A stretch of DNA of 41,183 nt from Temnopleurus reevesii (Eukaryota; Echinodermata; Echinoidea; Temnopleuroida; Temnopleuridae): the NCBI GenBank assembly GCA_036244855.1, contig BQKZ01000531.1, forward strand, positions 14,804-55,986, read 5' to 3'. This document shows, one piece after another, positions 19,481-31,150 of this stretch (the stretch's first letter is position 1; each line of letters opens with the position of its first letter). The notes below the pieces were generated by a model. That model worked only from the letters and a program-made list of their open reading frames with translations. It had not been told where the DNA came from and did not search any database. A program made the translations under genes and the position numbers.

Positions 19481-21820
19481 GAACAGGGACTTAACCTACA
19501 CTGTCAGTAATAATTTATGTTCTTATGTTGCATTTGCTTTCACTTTTTATTTATTTGTCACACAGATTGAAATTTCTCCCAAAGAAAAAGTCCTGCATGT
19601 ATCAATTTCCATATAGGACTGTCATAGTTTTGGCTCTAAATGTGAACACTACTTTTCATCTCTGATTGACAAAGGTTGTGAATAACTCGACAAGACTAAT
19701 CTCTTGTAATATAGTAAAACGTCATGCACACATTAAAAAACCCAGGATATTGACACCTCTACAATAGTTTCATTCAAATGTTCACCTGCAAGAGAATATT
19801 AGAATTTAAAGTATTGTAAAACAAAAACAAAAACAAATAGAGAAAATAATTGTTCACCTGGAAACACATATAATCATATTTAAACAAGAGAAAATCAATA
19901 GAACATTCAGTGCTTGATTTTAAGTAGGGCTAAATCATTATTCCTTCATATCCATTTTTAAATCTCCCATATTTTGACTGGTAATGTAAATGGGGCAACA
20001 AGAGGATGTGAAAAACACACTAAGAGGAACACTATTCCAGGGCCACCACCCAATATACATATATATCTCGATACTAATGACCCTGTTTACTTATTGTTAA
20101 CAGATTAACTCAGCCCAATTGTCAACAAGGGAGCCCAGATAGATCATCCTGTGGGCTTGGGCGGATCCAACAGCCATTCCTCAGGCTAACCTCAAAACAT
20201 GCACCGCCCTTTTATATGAGCCCAGTCTGCCTGCAAGCATGTGCAGAATGTGTGAAACATTTCAACTTAATGTGATTTTAATATGTTTGTACAGAGATAA
20301 ACTATGCCCCTCTGTCATAATATGCAAAGACCATTTCCTCCTTTGAAAAAATACCCCCCCCCAAAAAAAAGAACCCCACAATAACAATCGTGGAAAACTT
20401 TTTGCAATATAAAAAAAACTTTGACAAAATATTTGGCTCAGTGTTTTAAGTGATAGTCTATGGCGAAATATATTTTTGCCAGTCTTTTTAAATTCACACT
20501 AGCATTTTCCTAAAAACATTTATGTGAAAAGATCATATTATAAAAGTGGAGAGGGATTGTGCAATTATTCACGACTAAAAATCATTGCTCAGTGATTGCA
20601 GGATGTGTGGAACTAAACATATTTACATTCTGATCAATAATTACCACAAACAAATAACAGGGTACATCCCTTTTGTGTTGAATTAGTCGCCAGGTAGAGT
20701 AATCTTTCAACCAAGGTAAAATAATTATACCATAATAGACTGAACTGTATAATTTCCACCAGGATAAAATGCAAAACTTCTATAAATAAATGGATTTTCA
20801 TATTATAAAAAACAAAAAAAATCTTTTGTCCATTAAATGTCTGACCAGCCATTGTAAAAAAAAAATGATAACAAGACTGAACGACTGTAATTTTCAAGGT
20901 GAACTAAATTTGATTTTGAACAAATAATATTTTTTTAAATGATTGATATCACAGTTAATTGAAATTGAAACTCTCCTCAAGGCGGAATTTTCACTGGTCA
21001 AAAATAAATGTACATAATAACAAAATGTATGATCATGTTCTTGTAAAATTGAGCATCAACAGTTATTTCTCCAAAGTTCAGCATTCATGTTTTTCCAATC
21101 TCGACTTCATTCACTACTACCATTAACTTGTACCTCCACCATCTTTGTGATTTCATAAACCATTCACATATGGGATGCGGTGGGAAGAGGGAGGAAAAAT
21201 ATGAGGGTCGGATGATAAATAGCCTAACGATTGGCAGCGGAGGCAGAAAATCAATACAGATTGTGGCCAGATTGAATTATTTAGGCTTCATCTACAGATC
21301 GGAAAACTGTCCCCCTTGTGCGGGGACTCCCTTGAATAACAAATCATCACACGGCATTGTGAAAAGAAATATTAAAGCGGAGATTCATTGTCTCTATACC
21401 ATAAAACAAGACATATTTTGCTGGATAAAGTTTTTTTACGATAGCTGATGCTCATTCTGTGGTTTACAGACTATAAGTAATATTCTTACACAGTTCACAT
21501 GGTCAGGTACTGAGCAATTTAATGTTGACAAAATTACAAAAGATGCATGCAAAATTTTCTGTTTTCAAATTAAAGTGTGAATAAACAAACATAACTGCAA
21601 AGTTGATATTTCGAAAATATCGTTTCCTACTAATCTAGTAACTCTTTTCTGATGACATGAACAATTGGTACTTCTATTCAAATTTAGAATTGATAGAGCT
21701 TACATGTACATATACTTGGCAAAATAGATCTCATTTTCAGTTCTTTATTTTCAGAGGAGTAGTATTTATTTACAAGACCTGCAAAACCAATATTATCACT
21801 TATTCTCATTTGCATTTATC
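19480..21820. other. Unique non-coding DNA
   Basis: Mostly AT-rich and repeat-poor. GC-richer islands at about 20090-20240 and 21150-21410 stand out; the latter contains a 106-codon plus-strand frame (21128-21448) that I do not recognise. No splice-flanked exon chain was found. Confidence 0.35.
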
Positions 21821-21822
21821 AG

Positions 21823-22263
21823 GTTTTCTGAGATCAATAGGGTTGCTGAGAGTGTCGGGAAACTGAGGGAAAAAATTGTGGTGAAGTGGGTGAATAATTG
21901 ATAAGCTTCAAAAGCCAATTCAATTTCTATGTAAAATCAAGAGCAAAAAAAGGCTAAAACACCTCCCTTATCATTTCCATCTCCACCAGGTTGTGGGAAT
22001 GGTATTCCATCCAATATCCAAGTGCGTTTACCCCTTGTTTGTGCGATGGGGAATCATCATTTAGCCCACTGTAGGGATGACCTCGAAGGGATGTCCCCAT
22101 ACAGTGACTCAACCATGTGTGTATCAATCTGACATGGCTGCGTTCACATTGCAAGCATCGCTTCACTGCTCGCATGCGTATACCCATGGACCTAGGAGAA
22201 ATGGTATAGCATAGAACAGTTCTGACACGGCTGCGTTCAGATCGGGAGTAGTGCTTCACTGCT
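21823..22263 (+). repeat. Large direct repeat, copy 1
   Basis: About 430 bp from ttttctgagatcaataggg through gaaatggtatagcatagaac, nearly identical to 23837-24260 (a handful of substitutions such as gataagc/gataagt). It leads directly into the 67-bp unit array. The frames through it are artefacts. Confidence 0.85.
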
Positions 22264-22565
22264 TGTATGCGTATGCAAAACTTCTGAAATGGCTGCATTC
22301 ATATTGTGAGCATCGCTTCACTGCTCGCATTTGTATGCCATAGCATAGTTCTGACATGGCTGCGTTCATATCGTGAGCATCGCTTCACTGCTCGCATTTG
22401 TACATGTATGCCATAGGATAGTTCTGACATGGCTGCGTTCATATCGCGAGCATTGCTTCACTGCTCGCATTTGTATGCCATATGATAGCTCTGACATGGC
22501 TGCGTTCATATTGTGAGCTACATGTATGCTTCACTGCTCGCATGTGCATGCCATAGGATAGTTCA
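22129..22565 (+). repeat. Tandem array of about 67-bp units, array 1
   Basis: Units begin ctgacatggctgcgttcata and contain gagcatcgcttcactgctcg and atgccatagga. Unit starts near 22129, 22223, 22284, 22351, 22424 and 22492, giving 61-94 bp spacing. Confidence 0.85.
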
Positions 22566-23270
22566 CATGGTAGAAATAATGATCTGACTTTTAATATTGT
22601 CGTTGGATATGATTTAGGGCCATGTTGATATATTACGCGTCCATGGTATAATGTGAATGTCATTGGTGGCAGGGTTCACATATTTTTGATATTCTAGTTT
22701 TCTAAGCATACATGAAGGTCATTGATTGTGATAATCCAATCGGGGCTGTGTTTGCAATCCATATATCACATATCCACATGCAGTTTACTATATACCTATC
22801 TTGATTTAATATACTCCGTTCCAAGTTCATTGGTAAAATATCAAACAACGTATCTCAAGCAGAGGGTCACATCTATATGACAATCAGGTAAAATTTCATA
22901 ATAGGTAGTTTAATTTTTATTTATTATGTTTTATTCATATCAGGTATCCCCATCAGTAGTAAGGCACTGTTTCAATGATATAAGAGTACTAATCAGATCT
23001 GTGCTACATCGTGAGAATGATTCATGCATAAAATGTTTGTAGACGAAAAAATAGAAATAGTAATCCAATGCTTATACCTTGGTATACATGCACAAATTGC
23101 AAGGCAAGAGAACGTGTTTAAAGATCTTGAACACTTGCGACGTACCCATGCAGCATTTTTTTATCAGACACAACCTTGGCCTATTTTCTATATTCATTGC
23201 CCCCCCCCCCCTTCTCTCATCTCCATACCTTGATTCACTATGACTAGAAAGGAATTCATCCATATATTAT
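22566..23270. other. Diverged flank of the duplicated region
   Basis: Segments such as cattggtggcagggttcaca and ccacatgcagtttacta recur, more diverged, at about 24870-25000. A C11 run lies near 23201. No gene seen. Confidence 0.5.
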
Positions 23271-23836
23271 GCTGCAGTGTAAACGCAGCCTGAAGAAGGG
23301 GCGTTCCCAATCAAATTCTTGAACACAAAGGCCTTCCAGTGTGCCAGAATCCCAACTAAAACTGTGTTACCACTCTACAAACTGAATACATCTATTCCAC
23401 ATGAAAGATTTTAATGTTTCAAAAAATTCTCAGATCAAGCTGTCTGAACTTTGTTATTATATTCAGATTGATGAAAAACAACAAAAAATGCAAAAAAGAA
23501 GAAAATTATACAGGCACTAACAAGATTTTTTATGAAAATTGAATAAAGTGTTCACTCTCGAGCATGGTGTGTCTCAATAGGTGATATTTTTCATTTTACT
23601 TTTTAAAGCACTAAACATCGATATATTGTCGACTAATATTTTCACAGCTTTGTACATGATGCTATGTACACCATCAACTATCTAGGTATCATTTAGAATA
23701 TTTTTAACAAAAACAATGTTGAACAATGTTATTAACCCACGAATAAGAGATAGTATGAACGCTGCATTTGATGCATGCACAACATGCCTGAGGAAAGGGC
23801 ATTCCCAATCAAATCCTTGTACACAAATACAAGAAN

Positions 23837-24270
23837 TTTTCTGAGATCAATAGGGTTGCTGAGAGTGTCGGGAAACTGAGGGAAAAAATTGTGGTGAAGT
23901 GGGTGAATAATTGATAAGTTTCAAAAGCCAATTTAATTTAGATGTAAAATCAAGAGCAAAAAAAGGCTAAAACACCTCCCTTATCATTTCCATCTCCACC
24001 AGGTTGTGGGAATGGTATTCCATCCAATATCCAAGTGCGTTTACCCCTTGTTTGTGCGATGGGGAATCATCATTTAGCCCACTGTAGGGATGACCTCGAA
24101 GGGATGTCCCCATACAGTGACTCAACCATGTGTGTATCAATCTGACATGGCTGCGTTCACATTGCAAGCATCGCTTCACTGCTCGCATGCGTATACCCAT
24201 GGACCTAGGAGAAATGGTATAGCATAGAACAGTTCTGACACGGCTGCGTTCATATCAGGAGCATTGCTTC
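23837..24270 (+). repeat. Large direct repeat, copy 2
   Basis: Second copy of the 21823-22263 block. It begins at the base immediately after the single N at 23836. Confidence 0.85.
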
Positions 24271-24632
24271 ACTGCTTACATGTGCATGCCATAGGATAGC
24301 TCTGACATGGCTGCGTTCATATTGGGAGCATCGCTTCAATGCTCGCTTGTGCATGCCATAGGATAGTTCTGAAACGACTGCGTTCATATCGCGAGCTATG
24401 CTTCGCTGCTCGCATGTGCATGCCATAGGATAGTTATAACAAGGCTGCGTTCATATCGGGAGCATTGCTTCACTGCTTACATGTACATGCCATAGGATAG
24501 CTCTGACATGGCTGCGTACATATTGCGAGCATCGCTTCAATGCTGACATGTGTAAGGATAGTTCTGGCACGACTGCGTTCATATCAGGAGCACCGCTTCA
24601 CTGACCGCATGTGCATGCCATAGGATAGTTCA
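24142..24632 (+). repeat. Tandem array of about 67-bp units, array 2
   Basis: Same unit family as array 1, about seven units starting near 24142, 24236, 24303, 24370, 24439, 24505 and 24565. The order and sequence of unit variants differ from array 1. Confidence 0.85.
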
Positions 24633-24704
24633 CATGGAAGCGATAATGATCTGTCTTTTAATACTACATGTGAATATTATTATTCATATTACGGGTACAT
24701 AGTA

Positions 24705-24858
24705 CAGTCCGACCTTGTTATAAAGAGCACTGATATAACGAGATCTCGTTATAACAAGGTAGTTTTTCAAGGTAGTTGGCCCTGATATAACAAGGTTTTG
24801 AAATACAGAGATAATTTCTCTGGTTCCAAGGACCTCGTTAAATAACAAAGTTTGACTG
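24705..24858. mobile_element. Tigger/pogo-like MITE (154 bp)
   Basis: cagtccgaccttgttataaa at the left and, reversed, cagtcaaactttgttattta at the right, flanked by TA on both sides (24703-24704, 24859-24860). Internal ataacgagatctcgttat is palindromic. The corresponding place in the other copy of the duplication (near 22650) lacks it. Confidence 0.65.
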
Positions 24859-26065
24859 TACACTGTGTAAGTCATTGGTGGCAGGGTTCACATTCTACAT
24901 TTAGTTTGACTCGAAACAGTCTATACAAGTAGGCCTGCCATCAAGTGTGATTATTCTCAATCCATACAGAAAAATACCATTTACATGCAGTTTGCTATTT
25001 ATAACTCTCTTGGTTTATAAACTGTACAAGCCAATATTTCAGCAAACACAAATTTTAGGGAACTCCAGACTTTTCTACACATTAGTGATTTGTTATTTTC
25101 ACGTTCTGAAAATTGGTTGTACACAAGTCTATGTGCATTCTAATGAGTGAATATTAGTTTAACAAATTCATGGTCGCCAAATCCGTGAAAATGACACTCC
25201 AGTGAAAATTTGAGCTTAAACAGTATTCCATTCCAACTTAAAATTGGTATAATATAACTTATCTTCATTCAATACACCAACATACATGTATGACTACAAA
25301 TGAATTCAACCATAAAATATGTCCCATTATGAACACAACCCGAGGAAAGGGCATTCCCGATCAAATTCTTGTACACAGAGGCCTTCCAGTGTACAAGCAT
25401 CCCCAGTATTAAAAATAGCTATCACTCACAAGCTGACTACATCTATTACACCTGAAATAAGAGGGTATGAAGGATACATGTGATGCATGCGAGAAGAAAA
25501 GTCATTCCCACTCAAATTCTTCTTCCAGTAAACAAGAATCCCAAGTTTATTTATGTCTACATTCTACAAGCTAGCTACATTACATCCATTCAGGGATTGC
25601 AGATGGAGTGCAAGCGGTATGACTTAACATGATAATAAGACTCAGTTTGAACACAGCCTTTGATGCATGCACAACATGCCTGAGGAAAGGGCATTCCCAA
25701 TCAAATTCTTGTACACAGAGGCCCTCCAGTGTACAAGCATCCCAAGTCCATTTGCTTCTTCCATCTACAAGCTAGCTACATCTATTACGCATGAAGTACT
25801 GCGAGCGATAAGATGAGCACATCTGGAGAAAAGGGAGGTGTACAGTAAGCGTCGAATGATGTGACTCCTGTCATTTGTATAATGAATAAGAGCAGAATAT
25901 ATTATCTTTAACCAAAATTTTGCTCTAAAAATAGCACTACATGATTTAGGTACATTGTAAATGTAAAACTCTAGCCTCATAATGAAATAGATATTGTTTT
26001 TGTTGAGTGCTAAAAACCATTTACAAACTTGAAATTTTATAATGTCAGGCCTATGCATTTAATTA

Positions 26066-26072
26066 TTATCAC

Positions 26073-26114
<42 letters not shown>

Positions 26115-26210
26115 TGTCATTGTCATTCATCAATAATCATCTTCATCACTATCATCATATCATCATAATCATCATTATCATCATCATCATCAATATCATC
26201 TTCATTATAT
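26066..26210 (+). repeat. (ATC)n microsatellite
   Basis: About 15 pure catcat units followed by degenerate ones. Confidence 0.9.
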
Positions 26211-26369
26211 TGCTTTATAAATGCTGCAATGATTATGACAATCAATTTGATAAAGACAATGGTAATAATAAAAATACTATAAAAACATTACAATGCTAGA
26301 ACTGGGTCAATAATAGTAATAAATACTATTCTACAGAAATAATTTCCTTATACAGTGTATATTGTGCCC

Positions 26370-26560
26370 TTAAACCCCCCCCCCCCCCCCCCCCCCTTTC
26401 GGGGGGGGGGGGGCCGGAGTCCTCCTACTTCTAACCCTCCTTCACATAAAATTTGAGCGTAATCGGGCCGAATCAGCGCTGACTTTTTATGACTACGAGT
26501 TATCTTGATGAAACACCCCCCCCCCCCCGTTTTTTGGAGGGGGGGGGCTCTGTCATACAT
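26370..26560. repeat. Facing C and G homopolymers
   Basis: A run of about 22 C, tttc, then about 13 G at 26376-26413. A second C-run, ttttttgga and G-run block lies at about 26516-26548. Both can form hairpins or quadruplexes, and the run lengths are unreliable. Confidence 0.7.
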
Positions 26561-26949
26561 TGAGTTACACCTTGGGCAATCCTCTGACTGCAAAAGATCT
26601 TTTATGTACCAAGCATGATGTGCCAAGAGATCTGATAGCAGCTAGAGTATACAGCCCTGACCTATACATAAAATGATTTATTCATGTATTCATCATTGTG
26701 CGATCACCCATCTCTATCTTTCAGACAATGGAACATACAAACTCATCAGTAGACAAAACAATGGCTAGCCTGATTTCAAGGCTAAACGGAGACTTGGTGA
26801 ATATCTGCAATTGTTTCTAAAAAATGAAACAAATCATGTTGTTGCGATCAACTGCAGTTGTTGCTACTAACTTTCTAGATACCTGAAAAATAAATTATCC
26901 CATTTTGACGGTACTTGAATATCATCACTGGAAGATAAGGTAGATTTTC

Positions 26950-27640
26950 AAGGTGGGGTGGNTCTTTTGATTTTATTGGGGGGGGGGGGTTAAATGAGGT
27001 CCCAAATTTTTGGGGTATGAGTATGACAGATTACATGTCATTATGTCAAGCTTTATGACAATTCAGGAGTAGCTTGTTTGTTAACTATTTTTTTTTCAGT
27101 CAGTTATGCATGTAGTGTACATGATGTATGTACCACAAGCAATCATTGGTTGACAGATGTTTGAAAAGGTGATACCTGGAGTGCTCATGTACAACTGATA
27201 GAAAAAATCAATCACATTAACAATCTGTCATCAATAAAATGGCTTGCAATTTGCGGTGCACTTCAACGAAGACATCATATAGTACCCAGTATATACTGGA
27301 CTCAACGGGGGCCGTTCGCACAACTAAATAAAATATCTAGGTTGGGATCAAAACGTTGATGTAATCTTTACATCGTTCACATGGGGTTATGATCACTAAT
27401 GAGATCACTTTCAGTGCATCATCCATGCTTGGCCGTGGCTGGACTATACATGTACATGTAGTTTCCAGCATAGACCTAAAACACATGCAAAAGCAACTGA
27501 ACAAACTGGTAGACAAGTGAGCGACTCCTAAATTGACAAACAGCTTGACATAATGGCAAGAACTCTGTCATACTCATACCCCCCCCCCAAAAAAAAAATA
27601 AAAATCGGACCTCAGTTTGCCGCCCCCTACCCCCAAGATA
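26950..27640. mobile_element. Terminal-inverted-repeat element, about 0.7 kb
   Basis: The left end (gggg run, tgaggtcc, ggggtatgagtatgacagat, attatgtcaagctttatgac, aattcaggagtagct) is mirrored at 27519-27635 by the reverse complement of the same series. Arms are about 110 bp. The interior holds no transposase-like frame, so it is probably non-autonomous. Confidence 0.6.
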
Positions 27641-27843
27641 ACAAATTAGCAAATGGAGCTATCGCTTCTTTATTAATAAGTGGTGCCGTATGGTGCTACA
27701 GTACATAGCTTTTTTTAACTTGGCACCTTCCCGGTTGGGCAAACAAACATAGTAATGGATGAAAATCACTTTAAAAACTTGAGACTTTAGTTAAAAAATG
27801 GCAGTAAAAAAAGGTGTTTTCACAATTAGCCTACATTGAAGCC

Positions 27844-28014
27844 CCTGGGTTGTGTTTCATATAACTGTGCAATTGTATGAAAGACTGGTGATCAATTCTA
27901 CGCTGTGATTCAGCACCAGGAGTTTTCATTCGGTGCGAGAAAGGATCACCAGTTGTTCATACAGTCGTGCGAAGAACTACAAGTACACGCAGCTTTATGA
28001 AACACAAGGTTCCC
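27844..28014. mobile_element. Palindromic MITE, copy B
   Basis: cctgggttgtgtttcatata at the left and cgcagctttatgaaacacaa at the right, with inner gactggtgatc and gatcaccagt arms, as in copy A. Confidence 0.65.
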
Positions 28015-29655
28015 AGATCAGATTAAGGATGTTTTTACTTTTTCATCATTTGGTATACAGTTTCAGTTTTTGCTATCATTTTATTTTATTCCCAATCCAT
28101 ATCATCAGGCATGTCAGCACTATATATTAACACTATCCTGACATCGATATTTGAATAACGATGTCAAGATCATTGCAGTAATTTGGTGTCGTATAAACGC
28201 CCATAGTTGGCCGACTTGCTGGTAGATTCAAGTACATACTTGTGTAATGATAAATCACACCTGGATTGTAACAATTGCCCAGAAAGATGCGAGTCAACAA
28301 ACTTTTCTAGTATCTGCTTCTAGTAGTTACAAGACAATTAAATGTTCATAGTATTTAACAAAACTGGAACAGCATGCTAAAAAACATTGTAGAAAGTGTA
28401 CAGCACCAGATAAATTCCTTCATCGAATCATAATGGAATGTACATTACACTTGATAATCTTGCACAATTTTCTCACTTCGCAATAACATACATTTTCCGT
28501 CAACAAATAGTTGCTAGAACCTGCTTACACGATTCAAACATGCCTCGAAGTGGGCTAAATTAACCCCTGTGTTATGACATTAAAAAAATTGCCTCTCGAA
28601 TGAACACCTCTGTTGAACTTGAGGTGACTCACGAAAACCCTTAAATACCGCACAATTACACAAACCTGCTTTGACCCACTTTCACAATTTACTGCCAGCA
28701 GAGAATGAGTGTGGTTTGATTGCTTCTGTGCATCACTCACAGCGGGATGGTGGTCTCACCTCCTGGCATTACCCAATTTCAAGCAACGTCTTTCATCAAA
28801 AGCATCCTCTTTTCTCCACCCTCTTCAGACACATAGTGACATCATACCAAAATTTACTTTCTCCTCCATGGAATTCTTATCATCACTTCTACCACAATAA
28901 GTTTGGCTTTGACATTCTAATACAATGTTTAATTATATTTCAATAAATATTTGTGGAGCTAAAGTTGCATTGTGAATGTTGTTTTAACATGCAGCAAATT
29001 CATATGAACGGAAAATGTATGTCATCTATAATTCCCATACTGCATTCTTATCCAAATTGCAACAATCCTTCCTGACACTCTCTTAATTTTCACAACTAAT
29101 TTGTATATAATTCCACTTCTGTCAATACCATTTTGGCTGATTGCCGCATTATATCAACAATGGTCCGAACAGGGAAGGTCTGAACACCCTTTTGCAAATC
29201 CTTCCTGACAAATTGCCTCCTTGGGGTCTTATCTTGCTAAAGAAGGGGCACTTGGAGTCGATAAATGGGTGTGCCTCCCTCGAGAGTGTCACAGTGAGAA
29301 GAGCGTGACAGAATACTCCCATGGAAACAGGATTATGTCAGGGCCAATGAACAAGTTCTCTATTGCAATTTTGTTGCACAACACCCTCAATTGCACATCA
29401 ATGCACTTTTATTGACATGGTGATTTGGTGAAACTTTTCATTTTATCCACTAAAAAAAGAGGAGAAACACTTTTGTGTGCGCATTCCCCTTACATGTCAG
29501 TTCTCAATTTCTCTCATTCTACAGGTAGGCCTATGTCCCCTCCTCGAATATATGAATGTAGATCTCTGTCATACTTTCCCATGTTCTCATTTTCTTTCAC
29601 CAATGTCCACTTTCATTTTGCCATTGTTAATTCTTACACAAAGTGATATCATCAT
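28015..29655. other. Unique non-coding DNA with possible regulatory islands
   Basis: Repeat-poor. The stretch 29140-29420 is GC-richer with close GATA (ttatct), SOX-like (acaatgg) and AP-1-like motifs. 28660-28760 holds a RUNX-like tgtggttt. No convincing exon. Confidence 0.25.
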
Positions 29656-29833
29656 CAGGGAATAATTTTCCTGGTATCGCATAGAAACTTGCTATGCATT
29701 TAAAGCATGATTGCTATACAAAAGATGACTTGTTAAGCAATTTTTTTCAGATAGAACTCTACAGAAAAGTATTGAATGTGTTTCTTCAATGTCAAAACTG
29801 CTAATCAAATGTGAAAAGTAAAATTATTCCCTG
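29656..29833. mobile_element. hAT-like MITE, copy 1 (178 bp)
   Basis: Inverted ends cagggaataatttt and aaaattattccctg, with an 8-bp direct repeat atcatcat on both sides (29648-29655 and 29834-29841). A CAGGG end and an 8-bp target duplication are typical of hAT elements. No coding capacity. Confidence 0.75.
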
Positions 29834-30900
29834 ATCATCATCACCATAAAATAATCATCATACCATAATCATCATCACAGTCTTTGAAACCAGCACCAGC
29901 AGCACAATAATTATCAGTATCATCACTAATGCCACAAAAAGCCACAGAAAGTTTGTAATCTAAAACATATTCTTGAATTTTTCCTCTCAAAAAGGAATAA
30001 TAATAATACAAGATGGCTGTAATCCAGCTTCCTTTTGGGCATTTTTTTTAATTTAGATGATCAAAAACGTACATTAAGCAGGAATCGTACTATTTCAGAG
30101 CTTGGGCAAGATACTTTTAAGCAGGAATACTGTTATATCAGATCTGATTTTGCACCGTATGAGCCAAATTCCTTGTAATGTTGGGTGTCACACTAATCCA
30201 CCCTGACTAATTTCATAATTGCAAACAGAAGCAATTGGTACATCCCAACTTCCGCCACAAGATCCCTGCCGTGTCAAACCCAATAGCCATCCAATACGGG
30301 GCTGGCAATGGTTCACACAAAAAATGAAAAATGTGATGCAGATTGCATTGATGGATCGTCAATGAGAATTAAGTCATCTTGAAAAGTGGAATTCCTCTGG
30401 CAATTTTTGTAAGTTTTCACACAGCTTTCGAAGAAGGCGGAGTACGTAACGGATATTGACAATTTGTCATCATGCTGATAAAAGGGTGTATTTCATTTCT
30501 GCCAAGTTTAATTTTGTTTCAGGAATTGGCAAAAGTAATGTTGTTGCCTATACTTTGGATAAAATATAAAATATGTTAATTGTTAAGGATAGGTGACAGT
30601 TTCCCTGAGTGGATCTTGTTGATTTTCACAAGCTAGCAAATAGAGTGGCACTGTAGAATCACTGAACAACCATACATGTATGTACAGTCCATGTCAGATT
30701 TTGGCTACCTATTATCACTATAAAAGCGCCAAAACTAATTATGGTCCAGTGATCCTACTGTGATCCTGTTATTCTAAGTTTTATAGTGATAACTTATACC
30801 GGAGTAAGGCATTTTGACCTGTGCTGTACATTCAAACAAGGAGGGGGGGGGGGGGAGGTTGGTGATTTCTCACCATTTATCTAAAAAAACAAAAATCAAT
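29834..30900. other. Unique non-coding DNA between two hAT-like MITEs
   Basis: 30170-30500 is a repeat-poor, GC-richer island with OTX-like taatcc and several TAAT or CAAT motifs. A G13 run lies near 30843. No gene seen. Confidence 0.25.
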
Positions 30901-31079
30901 CAAGGAATAATTTTTCTGGTATCACATTGCAATTTGCTATGCAATTTAGCATAATTGCTATACAAAAAATGTTTTGTGTAGCAATTCTTTCACATAGAAC
31001 TGTACAGTATAACTTGAAAATGTCTCCTCAATTATGTCTAAAACTGCTTATCAAATGTGAAAAGTAAAATTATTCCCTG
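30901..31079. mobile_element. hAT-like MITE, copy 2 (179 bp)
   Basis: Same element as 29656-29833 (caaggaataatttttctggt to gtaaaattattccctg), colinear over its whole length. No clear 8-bp flanking duplication, so it is probably older or its left end has mutated. Confidence 0.7.
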
Positions 31080-31144
31080 ACATTGTAAAGAAAATGAAAA
31101 GAATAAAAAAGACAACAAAACATCTTTTTTCAAGAAGACAAAGC

Positions 31145-31150
31145 TTTATT
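31145..31150 (-). terminator. Distal polyadenylation signal candidate
   Basis: AATAAAGC on the minus strand, followed within about 30 nt by an A-run and then GUUUUGUUGUC-like and U-rich sequence, a textbook cleavage and polyadenylation context. It lies just outside a hAT-like MITE (30901-31079). It is the best candidate for the distal end of a TLNRD1 transcript. Confidence 0.45.

Larger units (their letters stand above)
23280..25760 (+). repeat. Scattered copies of a ggcattcccaatcaaattctt motif family
   Basis: cctgaggaaagggcattccc, then atcaaattcttgtacaca and aggccttccagtgtacaag, occurs near 23290, 23790, 25340, 25490 and 25675 with variable completeness. It surrounds and interleaves with the large direct repeat. 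Confidence 0.7.

Noticed and set aside
21954..22298. 114-codon minus-strand frame, repeated in part at 23967-24200
   Set aside because: It runs through the large direct repeat and the 67-bp array; both copies exist only because the DNA is duplicated, and no codon-level constraint is visible.
26066..26210. CRISPR-like array
   Set aside because: Plain trinucleotide microsatellite without spacers; the 67-bp arrays also lack the repeat-spacer pattern.
26114..26299. His/Ile-rich 61-codon frame
   Set aside because: Translation of the ATC microsatellite.
26348..26626. Gly/Pro-rich 92-codon minus-strand frame
   Set aside because: Produced by C and G homopolymers; no plausible protein.
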